DNA of 30,268 bases from a virus. Position numbers and translations under genes: made by a program. The DNA is taken from positions 1 through 30,268 of the IMG/VR virus record IMGVR_UViG_3300044502_000026; one strand, 5' to 3'. Below are positions 15,125 through 21,625 of this stretch, one piece after another; the stretch's first letter is position 1; the number at the start of each line of letters is the position of its first letter. The notes below the pieces were generated by a model, which worked only from the letters and a program-made list of their open reading frames with translations, searched no databases and was not told the origin of the DNA.

Positions 15125-15547
15125 ATGAATCGGCTGACTGGCTCTGGCGGTGAGACGGTAAGCGCGGATGTGCGCGCGGCGATTGCCCGCGCCCACCGCG
15201 CCAATTCCAAGACAAACCCAAACCCGACCCGCGTCGTCGCCATCGCTTCGCCGTCATCGCTCTATCCGCGAGAACTCTCGCCGCTCCAGTTCCAGGCCGC
15301 GCGCCACCAGGCTGTCATGGCGCGTGTGAGGCGCTCGGCTCATGCGCCGTCCGGCGTGGTCGTCGTCGTTTCGTTCGGCGCGTTCGCAAACGCGGCAGCA
15401 TTCGGGCGCGAACTGGCCGCAAACCGGCGCGTGGTTGTGCGCCGCTCCGAGGTCGGGTTCGACGTGACCGTGCCAGCATCGTGCACGCTGCGTTCTCTGC
15501 TGCGCGGCGCTGAGGCGACCACGTGGCAGGCGATTGAGAATTTCTAA
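15125..15547 (+). CDS. Hypothetical protein following the adenine desert
   Basis: 140 residues. ATG at 15125 is preceded by CGGAGG with seven bases between, one of the best ribosome sites in this part. A flexible N-terminus (MNRLTGSGG...) leads to a helical stretch (ADVRAAIARAHRANSK) and a segment (VVAIASPSSLYPRELSPLQFQAARHQAVMARVRR). The C-terminal half alternates strands and helices (SGVVVVVSFGAFANAAAFGRELAANRRVVVRRSEVGFDVTV). Normal use of all four bases resumes here, in contrast to the adjoining segment. No family recognised. Confidence 0.65.
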   Translation: MNRLTGSGGETVSADVRAAIARAHRANSKTNPNPTRVVAIASPSSLYPRELSPLQFQAARHQAVMARVRRSAHAPSGVVVVVSFGAFANAAAFGRELAANRRVVVRRSEVGFDVTVPASCTLRSLLRGAEATTWQAIENF

Positions 15548-15754
15548 ATGGCTAATCCGGCCACTCTCTTACCCGGTCAGAGGCTTACGCTGTGGTGCGA
15601 GCAGCGGGCGCTGTGTGCCGATCAAGAGAAATGCCGCGAAGTGCAAACGAACCGGAGTTTTCAAAACCGGCACGCCGCCAGAAACTTTCGGGGTTTGCGC
15701 GCGAGGCGGCCTACAAATCACCGGGGAAACCCCAGAAGGCGACTGACTCGCTAG
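15548..15754 (+). CDS. Possible small basic protein
   Basis: 68 codons starting directly after the previous stop (TAAATG). The first half (ANPATLLPGQRLTLWCEQRALCADQEKC) could be a folded piece with three Cys; the second half is Arg/Asn-rich and of poor codon bias. There is no clear ribosome site and other frames are open in parts of the same stretch. It may be decayed or not a gene. Confidence 0.25.
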   Translation: MANPATLLPGQRLTLWCEQRALCADQEKCREVQTNRSFQNRHAARNFRGLRARRPTNHRGNPRRRLTR

Positions 15755-15795
15755 GCAATTATCCGCTGTCAACCGCCAACCATTACGGAGGACAC

Positions 15796-16059
15796 ATGAA
15801 CCCAACACAGAAACGCGCCACTACCCACACCGCGCCCATGTTCCCGACCGGCGACGACCTGCCCCTATTCAGTGGCACGCCCATGCGCGCCCAGGTGGAG
15901 GAGTTCAAACCGGAGGCCGTCGAGGAGCAGCCAACTCTCTTTACACTGCCCAGGCCAGAGATGCGCCCGCGCCGCCGACCCATTGCGGCTCCGCCCGCAA
16001 CCGGCATCCTGCTACCGATTCACGTCACTGCCGCCGCCGTCGCAGAGGCCGCACGCTGA
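15796..16059 (+). CDS. Small hypothetical protein
   Basis: 87 residues; CGGAGGACAC immediately precedes ATG, the same leader as several following genes, and this decides the start over a longer frame from 15592. The sequence is Pro/Arg/Glu-rich with no clear fold (FPTGDDLPLFSGTPM, EQPTLFTLPRPEMRPRRRPIAAPPA), then a short hydrophobic end. Probably largely disordered. It opens a run of small rightward genes. Confidence 0.5.
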   Translation: MNPTQKRATTHTAPMFPTGDDLPLFSGTPMRAQVEEFKPEAVEEQPTLFTLPRPEMRPRRRPIAAPPATGILLPIHVTAAAVAEAAR

Positions 16060-16109
16060 GAGAAAGACAGCGGCGACACCTACTAGCAACATTCACACCG
16101 GAGGACATC

Positions 16110-16415
16110 ATGCTCACCGATACCATCACCCCCACCCGCACCATCTCGCACGCGCTCGCGCTCGCGAGCGACGGCGGCTATGCTGCGCTGCACGAACTCG
16201 CCACGCTCACGCCGCTCAGCGCCGGCGACCTGTGCCTGCTGGCGACCGGCGCGAACCCGCGCATGAGCCAGGCCGGGATTGACCTGGCGCTGGCGCTGTA
16301 TCATGAGCGCGAGGGCACGCACATCGGCGCGCATGGAGGCAGCGTTTGTGAGGTCTGCGATCTGGACGCCGTGAATGAGTACGCGCTGAAAATCCTGCTG
16401 GAGGCGCAGCGATGA
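16110..16415 (+). CDS. Small helical protein
   Basis: 101 residues with CCGGAGGACATC before ATG. It is mostly helical (HALALASDGGYAALHELATL, LSAGDLCLLATGANPRMSQAGIDLALALYHERE) and contains CEVC near the C-terminus plus His residues. The stop overlaps the ATG of the SWIM-finger gene (ATGA), so the two are likely made together. No family recognised. Confidence 0.6.
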   Translation: MLTDTITPTRTISHALALASDGGYAALHELATLTPLSAGDLCLLATGANPRMSQAGIDLALALYHEREGTHIGAHGGSVCEVCDLDAVNEYALKILLEAQR

Positions 16416-16702
16416 ACACGCTCTCGCTCGAGGCCCAGCGCGCGGTCGAGGAGTCTGCCGCGCGCAGCCGCCTGCACGCAGCGCGCTACGGCGTGCGCTT
16501 CACCGTCATCCTGTCCGATCCCGGCACGCGGATGCGGCGCGCCGGCCAGGAGGTGCCGCTGCGCGCCGCCGTCGCCGGCAGCGACGGCACGATCAACTAC
16601 ATCAGCGCCGACGCGGACGGCCTGCTGCACTGCACGTGCCGCGCGGATCCCCGCGCAGGCGGGGACTGTGCGCACCTGAACGCCTACACGCGCCACATGT
16701 AA
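16412..16702 (+). CDS. SWIM zinc-finger-like protein
   Basis: 96 residues, coupled to the preceding gene. The C-terminus has C74-x-C76 then C86-x-H88, the CxC...CxH pattern of SWIM fingers, which bind DNA or proteins in recombination and transposase-associated factors. The nine residues between the two metal pairs (RADPRAGGD) are encoded almost wholly by an ATCCCCGCGCAGGCGGGGAC repeat (16647-16666), apparently accepted because the SWIM linker length is flexible. The N-terminal part is a short helix and strands (YGVRFTVILSDPG, TINYISADADGLLHC). Role in the phage is unknown. Confidence 0.6.
   Translation: MNTLSLEAQRAVEESAARSRLHAARYGVRFTVILSDPGTRMRRAGQEVPLRAAVAGSDGTINYISADADGLLHCTCRADPRAGGDCAHLNAYTRHM
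16647..16666. repeat. Family A palindrome inside SWIM-finger gene
   Basis: ATCCCCGCGCAGGCGGGGAC, translated as DPRAGGD between the zinc ligands. Confidence 0.85.
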
Positions 16703-16710
16703 AAACGAAA

Positions 16711-16739
16711 GCCCGCTGCGGAGGGGGGCCGCAGCGGGC
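16711..16739. other. GC-rich gene-end stem-loop
   Basis: GCCCGCTGCGG, loop AGGGGGG, CCGCAGCGGGC: an 11-base perfect stem nine bases after the SWIM gene. No T run follows. Downstream, TACAAT at 16775-16780 could be a -10 box for the next gene but lacks a good -35. Confidence 0.7.
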
Positions 16740-16802
16740 AAATGGGCGGACTGGCTCCGTGCGAACCAGCCGCCTACAATTAGGATAGCAGAAAGGAGCA
16801 CC

Positions 16803-17312
16803 ATGTCAACACCCAACGGCACACTCCATTGCACGATCTGCGGCGAAGTCCTGCCCGCTCACAAGCCTGGCTGCAAGCACAACCCGGCGAACGCCAGGCC
16901 CGCCGCGATCCAACGCGAGGCCCCCTACACCGGCCCGCGCATCACCTGGTCGTCGCTGGCGACGCACATCAAGGCGCTCTATCTCGACCCGCCCAAGACG
17001 CTCACGATCCGCGCGCTCAAATACGAGGTCACGCGCGGCCAGGACGGCAACGAGCGCAAGGTGGAGGTGCTCGCCTTCCGCGAGTGCCCGCAGACCTTGA
17101 TTTTGAATGAGAGCTGCAAAGACGCGCTCTTCGCGCTCTTCGGCGACGACGTGTCCGCGTGTGTCGGCAAGGCCATCACGCTCTACGCTAAGCCGTTCGG
17201 CAAGCGCCGCATCGCCGCAATCCGCGCCGCCAACGGCACGTCCCCAGCGGCGGCGCCGGTCCCCGCGCAGGCGGGGATGGCCGCGCCCGAGGCCGAGGAA
17301 GAGAAGTTCTAA
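16803..17312 (+). CDS. Zinc-finger/SSB-like DNA metabolism protein (tentative)
   Basis: 169 residues, preceded by AAAGGAG. A Cys10-x2-Cys13-x10-Cys24-x-His26 finger is at the N-terminus. Residues about 45-145 (ITWSSLATHIKALYLDPPKTLTIRALKYEV, KVEVLAFRECPQTLILNESCKDALFALFGDDVSACVGKAITLYAKPFGKRRIAAIRA) match a pattern I recall in phage proteins near replication/recombination genes, with likely OB-type strands. The end is acidic and finishes in Phe (EAEEEKF), like the partner-binding tip of SSB proteins. Just before this tip a family A repeat encodes PAQAG. The SSB-like role is an inference; the order finger-domain-acidic tail is seen. Confidence 0.5.
   Translation: MSTPNGTLHCTICGEVLPAHKPGCKHNPANARPAAIQREAPYTGPRITWSSLATHIKALYLDPPKTLTIRALKYEVTRGQDGNERKVEVLAFRECPQTLILNESCKDALFALFGDDVSACVGKAITLYAKPFGKRRIAAIRAANGTSPAAAPVPAQAGMAAPEAEEEKF
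17259..17278. repeat. Family A palindrome inside SSB-like gene
   Basis: GTCCCCGCGCAGGCGGGGAT, translated in a different frame from the 16647 copy (VPAQAGM). Confidence 0.85.
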
Positions 17313-17342
17313 CCCACCCCCGCCCTTGCGGGGGCAAGCCCA

Positions 17343-17372
17343 GGGGGCAGCGTCAGAAACGGCGCTGCCCCC
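17343..17372. other. GC-rich gene-end stem-loop
   Basis: GGGGGCAGCG and CGCTGCCCCC flank a 10-base loop. A smaller CCCCCGCCCTTGCGGGGG hairpin lies just upstream. No T run. It lies seven bases before the CCGGAGGACATC leader of the next gene. Confidence 0.65.
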
Positions 17373-17390
17373 ACCACACCGGAGGACATC

Positions 17391-17654
17391 ATGACACGCA
17401 CACAGAAAGAAGCCGCAGCGCACGCAAAACGAATCCTGTGGAACGCTACCGAGGCGATAGAGTACGCCGTCGCACTGCTGACAGAGTGCAACTGCCGCGC
17501 CGAAGCGGCGGCGATCTCGGCCACCTGCGCCGGAATCTACCCGGACGAGGACAAGCCCGAAAATTGGCCGGAGGACGATACGCCCGCACCCACGCCGCCC
17601 GCGCCCGTCGCCACGCTCTGGCAGGACGAGCCGGACGAGGAGGAGAAACCCTAA
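17391..17654 (+). CDS. Small acidic protein
   Basis: 87 residues with CCGGAGGACATC before ATG. The first 50 residues form helices (EAAAHAKRILWNATEAIEYAVALLTECNCRAEAAAISATCA) with a CNC motif; the rest is Asp/Glu/Pro-rich and probably disordered (YPDEDKPENWPEDDTP, WQDEPDEEEKP). Acidic tails of this kind occur in DNA-mimic or partner-binding proteins, but nothing specific is recognised. Confidence 0.55.
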   Translation: MTRTQKEAAAHAKRILWNATEAIEYAVALLTECNCRAEAAAISATCAGIYPDEDKPENWPEDDTPAPTPPAPVATLWQDEPDEEEKP

Positions 17655-17728
17655 CCGAACCGTTGCCATTCTCGCGCCAGGATCGTGCTACACTCAACTC
17701 ACACCATCACTCACAATCGGAGGACACC

Positions 17729-17992
17729 ATGAACAAGAATGAGATCAAAGCCAAGCTTGCGGAGTTCTTCCGCAACCATCAGATTTCTTCGCCGCACGGC
17801 ACGTTCGGCCACGTTGGAACAAACGACGGCATTACGACTTGCTCGTGTGGCGCGCGCTGGCACACGTTCTACTCGCGCTACGGTTTGGAGTGGCGCGCGC
17901 TCAACGAGCAGGCCACCGCGCACGACCAGGCGCAGGCCACGCTCCCGGACGGTTACGGCCTGGACATGGAAGGCAACCTGTTCAAGGAATAG
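17729..17992 (+). CDS. Small hypothetical protein with CSC motif
   Basis: 87 residues; TCGGAGGACACC before ATG sets the start inside a longer frame. The N-terminal helix (NEIKAKLAEFFRNHQ) is followed by a region with two Cys and several His (SSPHGTFGHVGTNDGITTCSCGARWHTFYSRYG) that could bind a metal. TACACT at 17689-17694 could be a -10 box but the best -35 (TTGCCA, 17663) is 20 bases away. It is the last gene of the run; a terminator-like hairpin follows. Confidence 0.6.
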   Translation: MNKNEIKAKLAEFFRNHQISSPHGTFGHVGTNDGITTCSCGARWHTFYSRYGLEWRALNEQATAHDQAQATLPDGYGLDMEGNLFKE

Positions 17993-18013
17993 CCGTCGCA
18001 CATCGCCCCACCT

Positions 18014-18042
18014 GCCCCGGCCCGTGCGCCGGGGCTTCCATT
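18014..18042 (+). terminator. Terminator-like hairpin
   Basis: GCCCCGG, 8-base loop, CCGGGGC, then TTCCATTT. The T tract is interrupted, so efficiency is doubtful, but the position right after the last gene of the 15.1-18.0 kb run fits. Confidence 0.45.
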
Positions 18043-18057
18043 TCGCAAAGCCATTTC

Positions 18058-18078
18058 CGATTTTGCTATGCGAAATCG
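18058..18078. repeat. CGATTTTGC-N3-GCGAAATCG palindrome (family G)
   Basis: Imperfect inverted repeat also present at 24289-24309 and, inverted in base order, at 28436-28457. Confidence 0.7.
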
Positions 18079-18129
18079 TAGCGAGGTGTGCTCCAATTTG
18101 TTCGCAGCCGGGCAGGCCAGGGCCGCGCA

Positions 18130-18170
18130 GCAAGCCACCGCCGAGGCAGGCCGGAGTATCTGCAGCGGTC
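18130..18170. repeat. 41-base imperfect direct repeat, copy 1
   Basis: Shares CAAGCCACCG and AGTATC(T/C)GCAGCGGTC at the same spacing with 18506-18546. The two copies bracket about 335 bases of structured non-coding DNA upstream of the HTH gene. Confidence 0.65.
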
Positions 18171-18505
18171 GGCCTAGGTCCCGGAAAGAAAGCGGGATCG
18201 GCGCGCGGCGCGCTGGGCGGAAGGGCGCGGAGCGGACGGCGCGACTCCAGCCGCGCAACGCGGCTTGGGCCGCGCCGACGCCCGCGCAGAATTTGAAGAT
18301 GCGCGCAAAGGACGCGCGTCGCAGGCCTGCCCCATCATGGGGATAAACTTATCACGTGAAGGCCCAGGGGCGCAGCGCCTGCGCTCCGGCGCGAAGCGTG
18401 CCGGGTGGGGGTGCGCTCCCCCCACAACCCCCCGCGCGGGAGACACCCCGCGACCCCGGCAGGGGAGCGAGCAAAGCCCCCTGCACCCCCACACCGAGAC
18501 CGGCA
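18171..18505. other. Gene-free structured DNA upstream of the HTH regulator
   Basis: No gene accepted. It holds GC-rich inverted repeats such as CCGGCGCGAAGCGTGCCGG (about 18388-18406) and GTGGGGGTGCGCTCCCCCCAC (about 18402-18424), and one AT-rich palindrome GATAA-AC-TTATC (18342-18353) that stands out from its surroundings and could be an operator. Confidence 0.5.
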
Positions 18506-18546
18506 ACAAGCCACCGCTCCGGGAGTCCGAAGTATCCGCAGCGGTC
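18506..18546. repeat. 41-base imperfect direct repeat, copy 2
   Basis: Second copy, ending 38 bases before the -35 box of the HTH gene. It runs into GTCAACCGTCAACC, a tandem 7-base word. Position suits an upstream regulator site. Confidence 0.65.
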
Positions 18547-18583
18547 AACCGTCAACCGCTTTCCAACCCGCCGAATCTCCCAC

Positions 18584-18612
18584 TTGACGCGCATCTAGAC
18601 CGGGTGTATAAA
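18584..18612 (+). promoter_or_regulatory. Sigma70-type promoter for a leaderless mRNA
   Basis: TTGACG (18584-18589), 17 bases, TATAAA (18607-18612). The ATG at 18619 begins seven bases after the -10 box, where transcription should start, so the message would have no leader. No ribosome site precedes the ATG. Confidence 0.8.
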
Positions 18613-18618
18613 GAAGCC

Positions 18619-18831
18619 ATGCCCAAACCCCAACCCCGCCCCGCCCCCTACATCTCCATCACCGAGGCCGCCGAGCGATCCGGCCTGACCCACCAGTGGA
18701 TTCACCAGCTCGTCGCCAAGGGCAAAGACGGCCCCTTCCCCGGCGCATGCCAACTCACCAAAGAGTCGAACTCGCCCTACCTGATCCCCGCCACCGAGTT
18801 CGAGGCGTGGCTGAGAGCGAGAGAGACGTGA
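18619..18831 (+). CDS. HTH regulator read from a leaderless mRNA
   Basis: 70 residues. Residues about 11-66 (YISITEAAERSGLTHQWIHQLVAKGKDGPFPGACQL...YLIPATEFEAWLRARE) are a compact MerR/excisionase-type helix-turn-helix with a wing, covering nearly the whole protein. It lies between the 41-base repeat pair and the integrase, so it may be the immunity or lysis-lysogeny regulator, or the excisionase. Leaderless translation recalls lambda CI from PRM. The stop overlaps the next gene's GTG (GTGA). DNA binding is well supported; the exact regulatory role is not. Confidence 0.8.
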   Translation: MPKPQPRPAPYISITEAAERSGLTHQWIHQLVAKGKDGPFPGACQLTKESNSPYLIPATEFEAWLRARET

Positions 18832-19094
18832 CCCCTAACATCTTCGCCACCTACTTCGCGGCCCAACTCTCCGGCCACCCGCCGAAGTGGCAGCCCGTGG
18901 ACACGCTTTCCGTCCAATTCGAGTCCGGCAAGATCGTCGGACTCACCTACTACAGCAAACACTTTGAACTCTCGCCCGACATCGAGATCAAGGGCGTGGC
19001 CCGCGTCGCCTACGACCAGGCGACCAACACCATCTACTACTACGTCCCCAAAGAAGAAAAACGCGGCCAGCCCCCCCGCGAAGGCGGGGGCTGA
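18828..19094 (+). CDS. Hypothetical protein coupled to the HTH gene
   Basis: 88 residues from GTG at 18828, overlapping the HTH stop. Strand-rich (QPVDTLSVQFESGKIVGLTYYSKHFELSPDIEIKGVARVAYDQATNTIYYYV), probably a small beta-domain. The final residues PPREGGG and the stop codon are supplied by a family A repeat (19073-19090), so the original C-terminus may have been replaced. No family recognised; co-expressed with the regulator. Confidence 0.6.
   Translation: MTPNIFATYFAAQLSGHPPKWQPVDTLSVQFESGKIVGLTYYSKHFELSPDIEIKGVARVAYDQATNTIYYYVPKEEKRGQPPREGGG
19073..19090. repeat. Family A palindrome at a gene's 3' end
   Basis: CCCCCGCGAAGGCGGGGG supplies the last codons of the 18828 gene; the stop follows directly. 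Confidence 0.8.
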
Positions 19095-19192
19095 CCGCGT
19101 CGTCGCACTACTCGGCCCTCCAGGCCGACCGCGCCCACATCCGCTAAGAGTGAGGGCAGCGGCCAGCACATTAAAAACCGAATAGCACGACA

Positions 19193-19228
19193 GTGAGCCG
19201 CCCAGGACTTGAACCCGGAACCAAGTGT
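19193..19228 (-). other. Probable attP core: tRNA 3'-end sequence next to the integrase
   Basis: On the minus strand, directly after the integrase stop, the sequence reads as the 3' part of a tRNA: a T arm CCGGG-TTCAAGT-CCTGG (19218-19202, one G-T pair), a seven-base acceptor strand GCGGCTC (19201-19195) and A as discriminator. No D arm or anticodon stem can be drawn from the upstream sequence, which is the integrase gene. Phages that integrate into tRNA genes carry exactly such a fragment at attP beside int. The target tRNA cannot be named with confidence. Confidence 0.7.
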
Positions 19229-20149
19229 TTAAGGCGCATGTGCCCCACCCAGCAGGTGCAGCACCGGCGAGTAGCGGTCAAACAGCGTCGCGTCCGCGCT
19301 CGCCATCTGCGCCATCAGCCAACGCGTGTACTCCTCGACGTGCTGAAAGTCGTCCCAGCGGCCGAAGAACTGTAACATGCGCGTGGGGCAGTTTGCAAGA
19401 GTCATCCCGCACGAGAACGCCCGCCGCCAGGCGTGCGGCGAGAACGCCTTGACCCCGGCGCGCCCGGCCGCCCGTCGGCACAGGCACTTCAGCCCGCCGC
19501 GCGTCAGAGCCTGCCCCCGCTCCGCACCAAAGCCCAGGCCGACGAAGAGCGTCTCCGCGCCCGCCGCCGCGACCTGCGGCCGCGCGCCCAGCCAGGCCGC
19601 CAGCGCCGCCGCGGTCGGCGCGCTGAAGAACCCAAACTTCGTCTGTCCCCCCTTCACGACCACGTCGAACACACGCCGCTCTAGATCCACGTCGCCGATC
19701 CGCAGCCGACAGACTTCCGAGGCGCGCAGGCCCGAGTCGTACAGCAGCATGAAAATGGCCGTGTCGCGTGCACCCGTGACCGTGCTCGTGTCGCACGCCG
19801 CCAGCACCGCCAACACTTCTCCGGCCGAGAGCGTGCGCTGCACCCGGCGCGGCACGCGCGGATAGGGCAGCCCGCGCGCCGGGGACGAGTCCCCGAGCGA
19901 CCACTTGAAGAAACTGCGCATCCCCGCGAGCGCGCGCCTGGTCGCCGAGGCCCCCACCCCCGCCGCCCGCCGCTCAGCCAGGTAGCGCGTCAGGTCCGCC
20001 GTCCGCCAATCGCCGAGGCCCACGACCGGCGGCGATTGCGCCGCACCCCATCGCACCAGTGCCCGCACGTCGAAGCCGTAGCCGACACACGTCTCCGGCG
20101 CGTGGCACAGGGCCAACCAGTTCAGCCAGTCCCCGATCAACTGCTCCAT
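19229..20149 (-). CDS. int: Tyrosine recombinase (phage integrase)
   Basis: 306 residues, XerC-like size. An N-terminal SAM-like core-binding domain (about 1-90) precedes the catalytic domain. Visible active-site residues: Arg142 in SGLRASEVCRL, Lys166 in VVKGGQTK, His239-x2-Arg242 in SPHAWRRAF, Trp265 in FGRWDD at the His/Trp position, and Tyr274 in VEEYTRW as nucleophile. A GGGGGAG ribosome site precedes ATG. Its stop abuts the tRNA-like attP fragment, as expected for a gene that integrates the phage into a tRNA. Two small hairpins (including 20185-20209) lie in the leader region. The set of catalytic residues is complete, so the enzyme should be active. Confidence 0.92.
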   Translation of the reverse strand: MEQLIGDWLNWLALCHAPETCVGYGFDVRALVRWGAAQSPPVVGLGDWRTADLTRYLAERRAAGVGASATRRALAGMRSFFKWSLGDSSPARGLPYPRVPRRVQRTLSAGEVLAVLAACDTSTVTGARDTAIFMLLYDSGLRASEVCRLRIGDVDLERRVFDVVVKGGQTKFGFFSAPTAAALAAWLGARPQVAAAGAETLFVGLGFGAERGQALTRGGLKCLCRRAAGRAGVKAFSPHAWRRAFSCGMTLANCPTRMLQFFGRWDDFQHVEEYTRWLMAQMASADATLFDRYSPVLHLLGGAHAP

Positions 20150-20184
20150 GTCTTTCTCTCCCCCGCTCCCCGCTTAAAAGGCGG

Positions 20185-20209
20185 GGCGCGGACTCAAAGA
20201 GTCCGCGCC
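20185..20209. other. Perfect stem-loop upstream of the integrase
   Basis: GGCGCGGACT, loop CAAAG, AGTCCGCGCC. A second hairpin CCCCGC...GCGGGG lies between it and the integrase start. It may affect integrase expression or be another interspersed palindrome. Confidence 0.6.
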
Positions 20210-20345
20210 GCCTCCCCGGCGCGTGATCTCTGACGCTGGCGCACCGCCGACACCGGCGCGCCCGTCATCACACATCAGCACTTTAGCACGAAGGAGAAGT
20301 GAGCGGCCACATTTCAAATCAACTTCAAACTATCCATGTGTCCCA

Positions 20346-20365
20346 ATCCCCGCGAAGGCGGGGAC
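20346..20365. repeat. Family A palindrome, intergenic
   Basis: ATCCCCGCGAAGGCGGGGAC in the gap between integrase and the next rightward gene. Confidence 0.85.
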
Positions 20366-20372
20366 CATCACT

Positions 20373-20405
20373 CGCCCGGCGCAGCCCGGCCCGCTGCGCC
20401 GGGCG
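20373..20405. other. GC-rich stem-loop before the 20428 gene
   Basis: CGCCCGGCGCAGC pairs with GCTGCGCCGGGCG over a 7-base loop, a perfect 13-base stem, ending 22 bases before ATG. Same class as those at 2320 and 16711. Confidence 0.7.
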
Positions 20406-20427
20406 ATCTTCACCCGAAGGAGAAACC

Positions 20428-20784
20428 ATGAAGCCAATCACCATTCCGCGACCCAGGGAGAACCCTATGCCACTGCCCGCCCACGTCGTCATCGTCACAA
20501 CCGGCGATCTCGACCTGTCAACCGAGCAGGGAGTCGAAACCTGCGTACGCCGCATGTGGGCTGTGCCGCTAGATAGGTCAATCCTTCTGGATTTCCTGTT
20601 GGGCTATCAGCGCGGCGGCGACCACACCAGCGAGGAGCACCTTGAGCTTCACCGCTTGCAGGCGCTGCTCAATTCGCAACTGCGGCACAAGCGCTTCGAC
20701 TTTCTGAGCAAGGGGTTGGCCGCAACGCTGTTTCGCCAAGCCGTGCGCGATCTGCCCAACATCGTGCGGAAAGCATCCGGCTAG
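20428..20784 (+). CDS. Hypothetical helical protein
   Basis: 118 residues. GAAGGAG precedes ATG 20428; a second in-frame ATG at 20467 also has GGGAG, so a 105-residue form is possible. The N-terminus after residue 15 is strand-like (AHVVIVTTGDLDL), the rest helical (GVETCVRRMWAVPLDRSILLDFLLGYQRGG, EEHLELHRLQALLNSQLRHKRFDFLSKGLAATLFRQAVRDL). No family recognised. First gene of the rightward early run. Confidence 0.6.
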   Translation: MKPITIPRPRENPMPLPAHVVIVTTGDLDLSTEQGVETCVRRMWAVPLDRSILLDFLLGYQRGGDHTSEEHLELHRLQALLNSQLRHKRFDFLSKGLAATLFRQAVRDLPNIVRKASG

Positions 20785-20797
20785 AAGGAGAAGCGCC

Positions 20798-21067
20798 ATG
20801 CCACAACACCCCGTGCACCACGTTCAATTCATCTCGAACATCCCCGACCTGCTCCGCGCCATCGCCGACGGCGGCGAACTCGTGATGACCCACGACGGCG
20901 AGGCGCGCGAGACCTGGCATGTCGCAAAGCCCGGCAAGCCCGACCGCCGCGTGCTCGCTTCCACCGCCCGCGCCGCCAAGCGCAAGGGCTACATCGTCCC
21001 CAGCGGCATACTCTACTGGCATCTCACCATCGCCGGTGAGCGCGCACGAGAGCGAGGCAAGACATGA
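20798..21067 (+). CDS. Small hypothetical protein
   Basis: 89 residues; AGAAGGAGAAGCGCC precedes ATG. Residues 8-45 (HVQFISNIPDLLRAIADGGELVMTHDGEARETWHV) give alternating helix and strand, followed by a basic segment (RAAKRKGYIVPSGILYWHLT) that resembles the exposed helix of small DNA-binding domains. Stop overlaps the next ATG (ATGA). Function not assigned. Confidence 0.6.
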   Translation: MPQHPVHHVQFISNIPDLLRAIADGGELVMTHDGEARETWHVAKPGKPDRRVLASTARAAKRKGYIVPSGILYWHLTIAGERARERGKT

Positions 21068-21270
21068 AACTCTGCGATCTCTGCTACCGCCGCCGCGCCG
21101 CCAAACGCTTCACGCTCCGCCCGCGCAATTCGACCACGTGCCGCTGCGACCGGCCCGCCTGCGCCGTGGACACGCGCTACGTCGCACATGCCGAGGTCAT
21201 CCCCATGCTGCCCGAAGACCCTTCGACCGTTCGACTAGCTCACGGCTCAGGAGAGACGCCCGATGAATAA
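21064..21270 (+). CDS. Small Cys-rich zinc-binding protein
   Basis: 68 residues, coupled to the previous gene. CDLC at residues 4-7 and CRCDRPAC at about 27-34 provide metal ligands for a zinc ribbon in a strongly basic context (YRRRAAKRFTLRPRN). The C-terminal part (LPEDPSTVRLAHGSGE) is encoded across a CCCTTCGAC...GGCTCAGG repeat, so it may be repeat-derived. The next gene's start overlaps by eight bases. Nucleic-acid binding is plausible. Confidence 0.55.
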   Translation: MKLCDLCYRRRAAKRFTLRPRNSTTCRCDRPACAVDTRYVAHAEVIPMLPEDPSTVRLAHGSGETPDE

Positions 21271-21619
21271 CAACGACGAACTCGCCAACACACCCATCGC
21301 GCACTACCACCGCCCCGACGGCATCACGTGCTCGCTCGTCGAGACCAGCCCGCGCGCCGCCGCCTGGCTGCACGTCTTCCACCGGCTCGACGGCATCCCC
21401 GTCACGTCGCTCTACGCCGAGAAGATGGAGCAGCCCGACCACAGCACCGCGCGCGTTCACATGCTCGACCTGTCCCGCATCACCGGCGCCGAGCGCGCAC
21501 GGCTCATCGTGCACATCGCGCAGAAGTCCGGCGCACCCGCGCACATCGTCGACCAGGAACTCGACATCGCCGGCTGCTCGATCCTGGCGACCGACGTCAC
21601 GGTCTCGATCCCGATCTAA
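21263..21619 (+). CDS. Hypothetical protein
   Basis: 118 residues; GGAGAGACGCCCG precedes ATG. Mixed strands and helices (ITCSLVETSPRAAAWLHVFHRLDGIPVTSLYAEKM, ARVHMLDLSRITGAERARLIVHIAQKSGAPAHIVDQELDIAGCSILATDVTVSIPI), consistent with one alpha/beta domain. No family recognised. A large stem-loop follows the stop. Confidence 0.6.
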   Translation: MNNNDELANTPIAHYHRPDGITCSLVETSPRAAAWLHVFHRLDGIPVTSLYAEKMEQPDHSTARVHMLDLSRITGAERARLIVHIAQKSGAPAHIVDQELDIAGCSILATDVTVSIPI

Positions 21620-21625
21620 CAACAG

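Noticed and set aside
13944-15128. 394-codon + strand frame
   Set aside because: Runs through the stem-loop array, the terminator and the A-free segment; its length is a composition artefact.
14211-15243. Long minus-strand frames (247 to 308 codons) rich in Arg, Ala, Thr, Gln
   Set aside because: The minus strand lacks T here, so stops cannot occur; no domain or ribosome site supports them.
15592-15795. N-terminal extension of the 15796 gene
   Set aside because: The CGGAGGACAC leader directly before ATG 15796 is a better start, and the extension has no ribosome site.
17663-17694. Promoter TTGCCA/TACACT before the 17729 gene
   Set aside because: Spacing is 20 bases, too long for a usual sigma70 promoter.
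18068-18346. 92-codon + frame starting in a family G palindrome
   Set aside because: Starts within an interspersed repeat, has no ribosome site and reads as Arg/Ala low complexity through hairpins.
19193-19260. Complete tRNA gene on the minus strand
   Set aside because: Only T arm and acceptor 3' strand can be drawn; the anticodon and D arms are absent, and the integrase gene occupies the upstream part.
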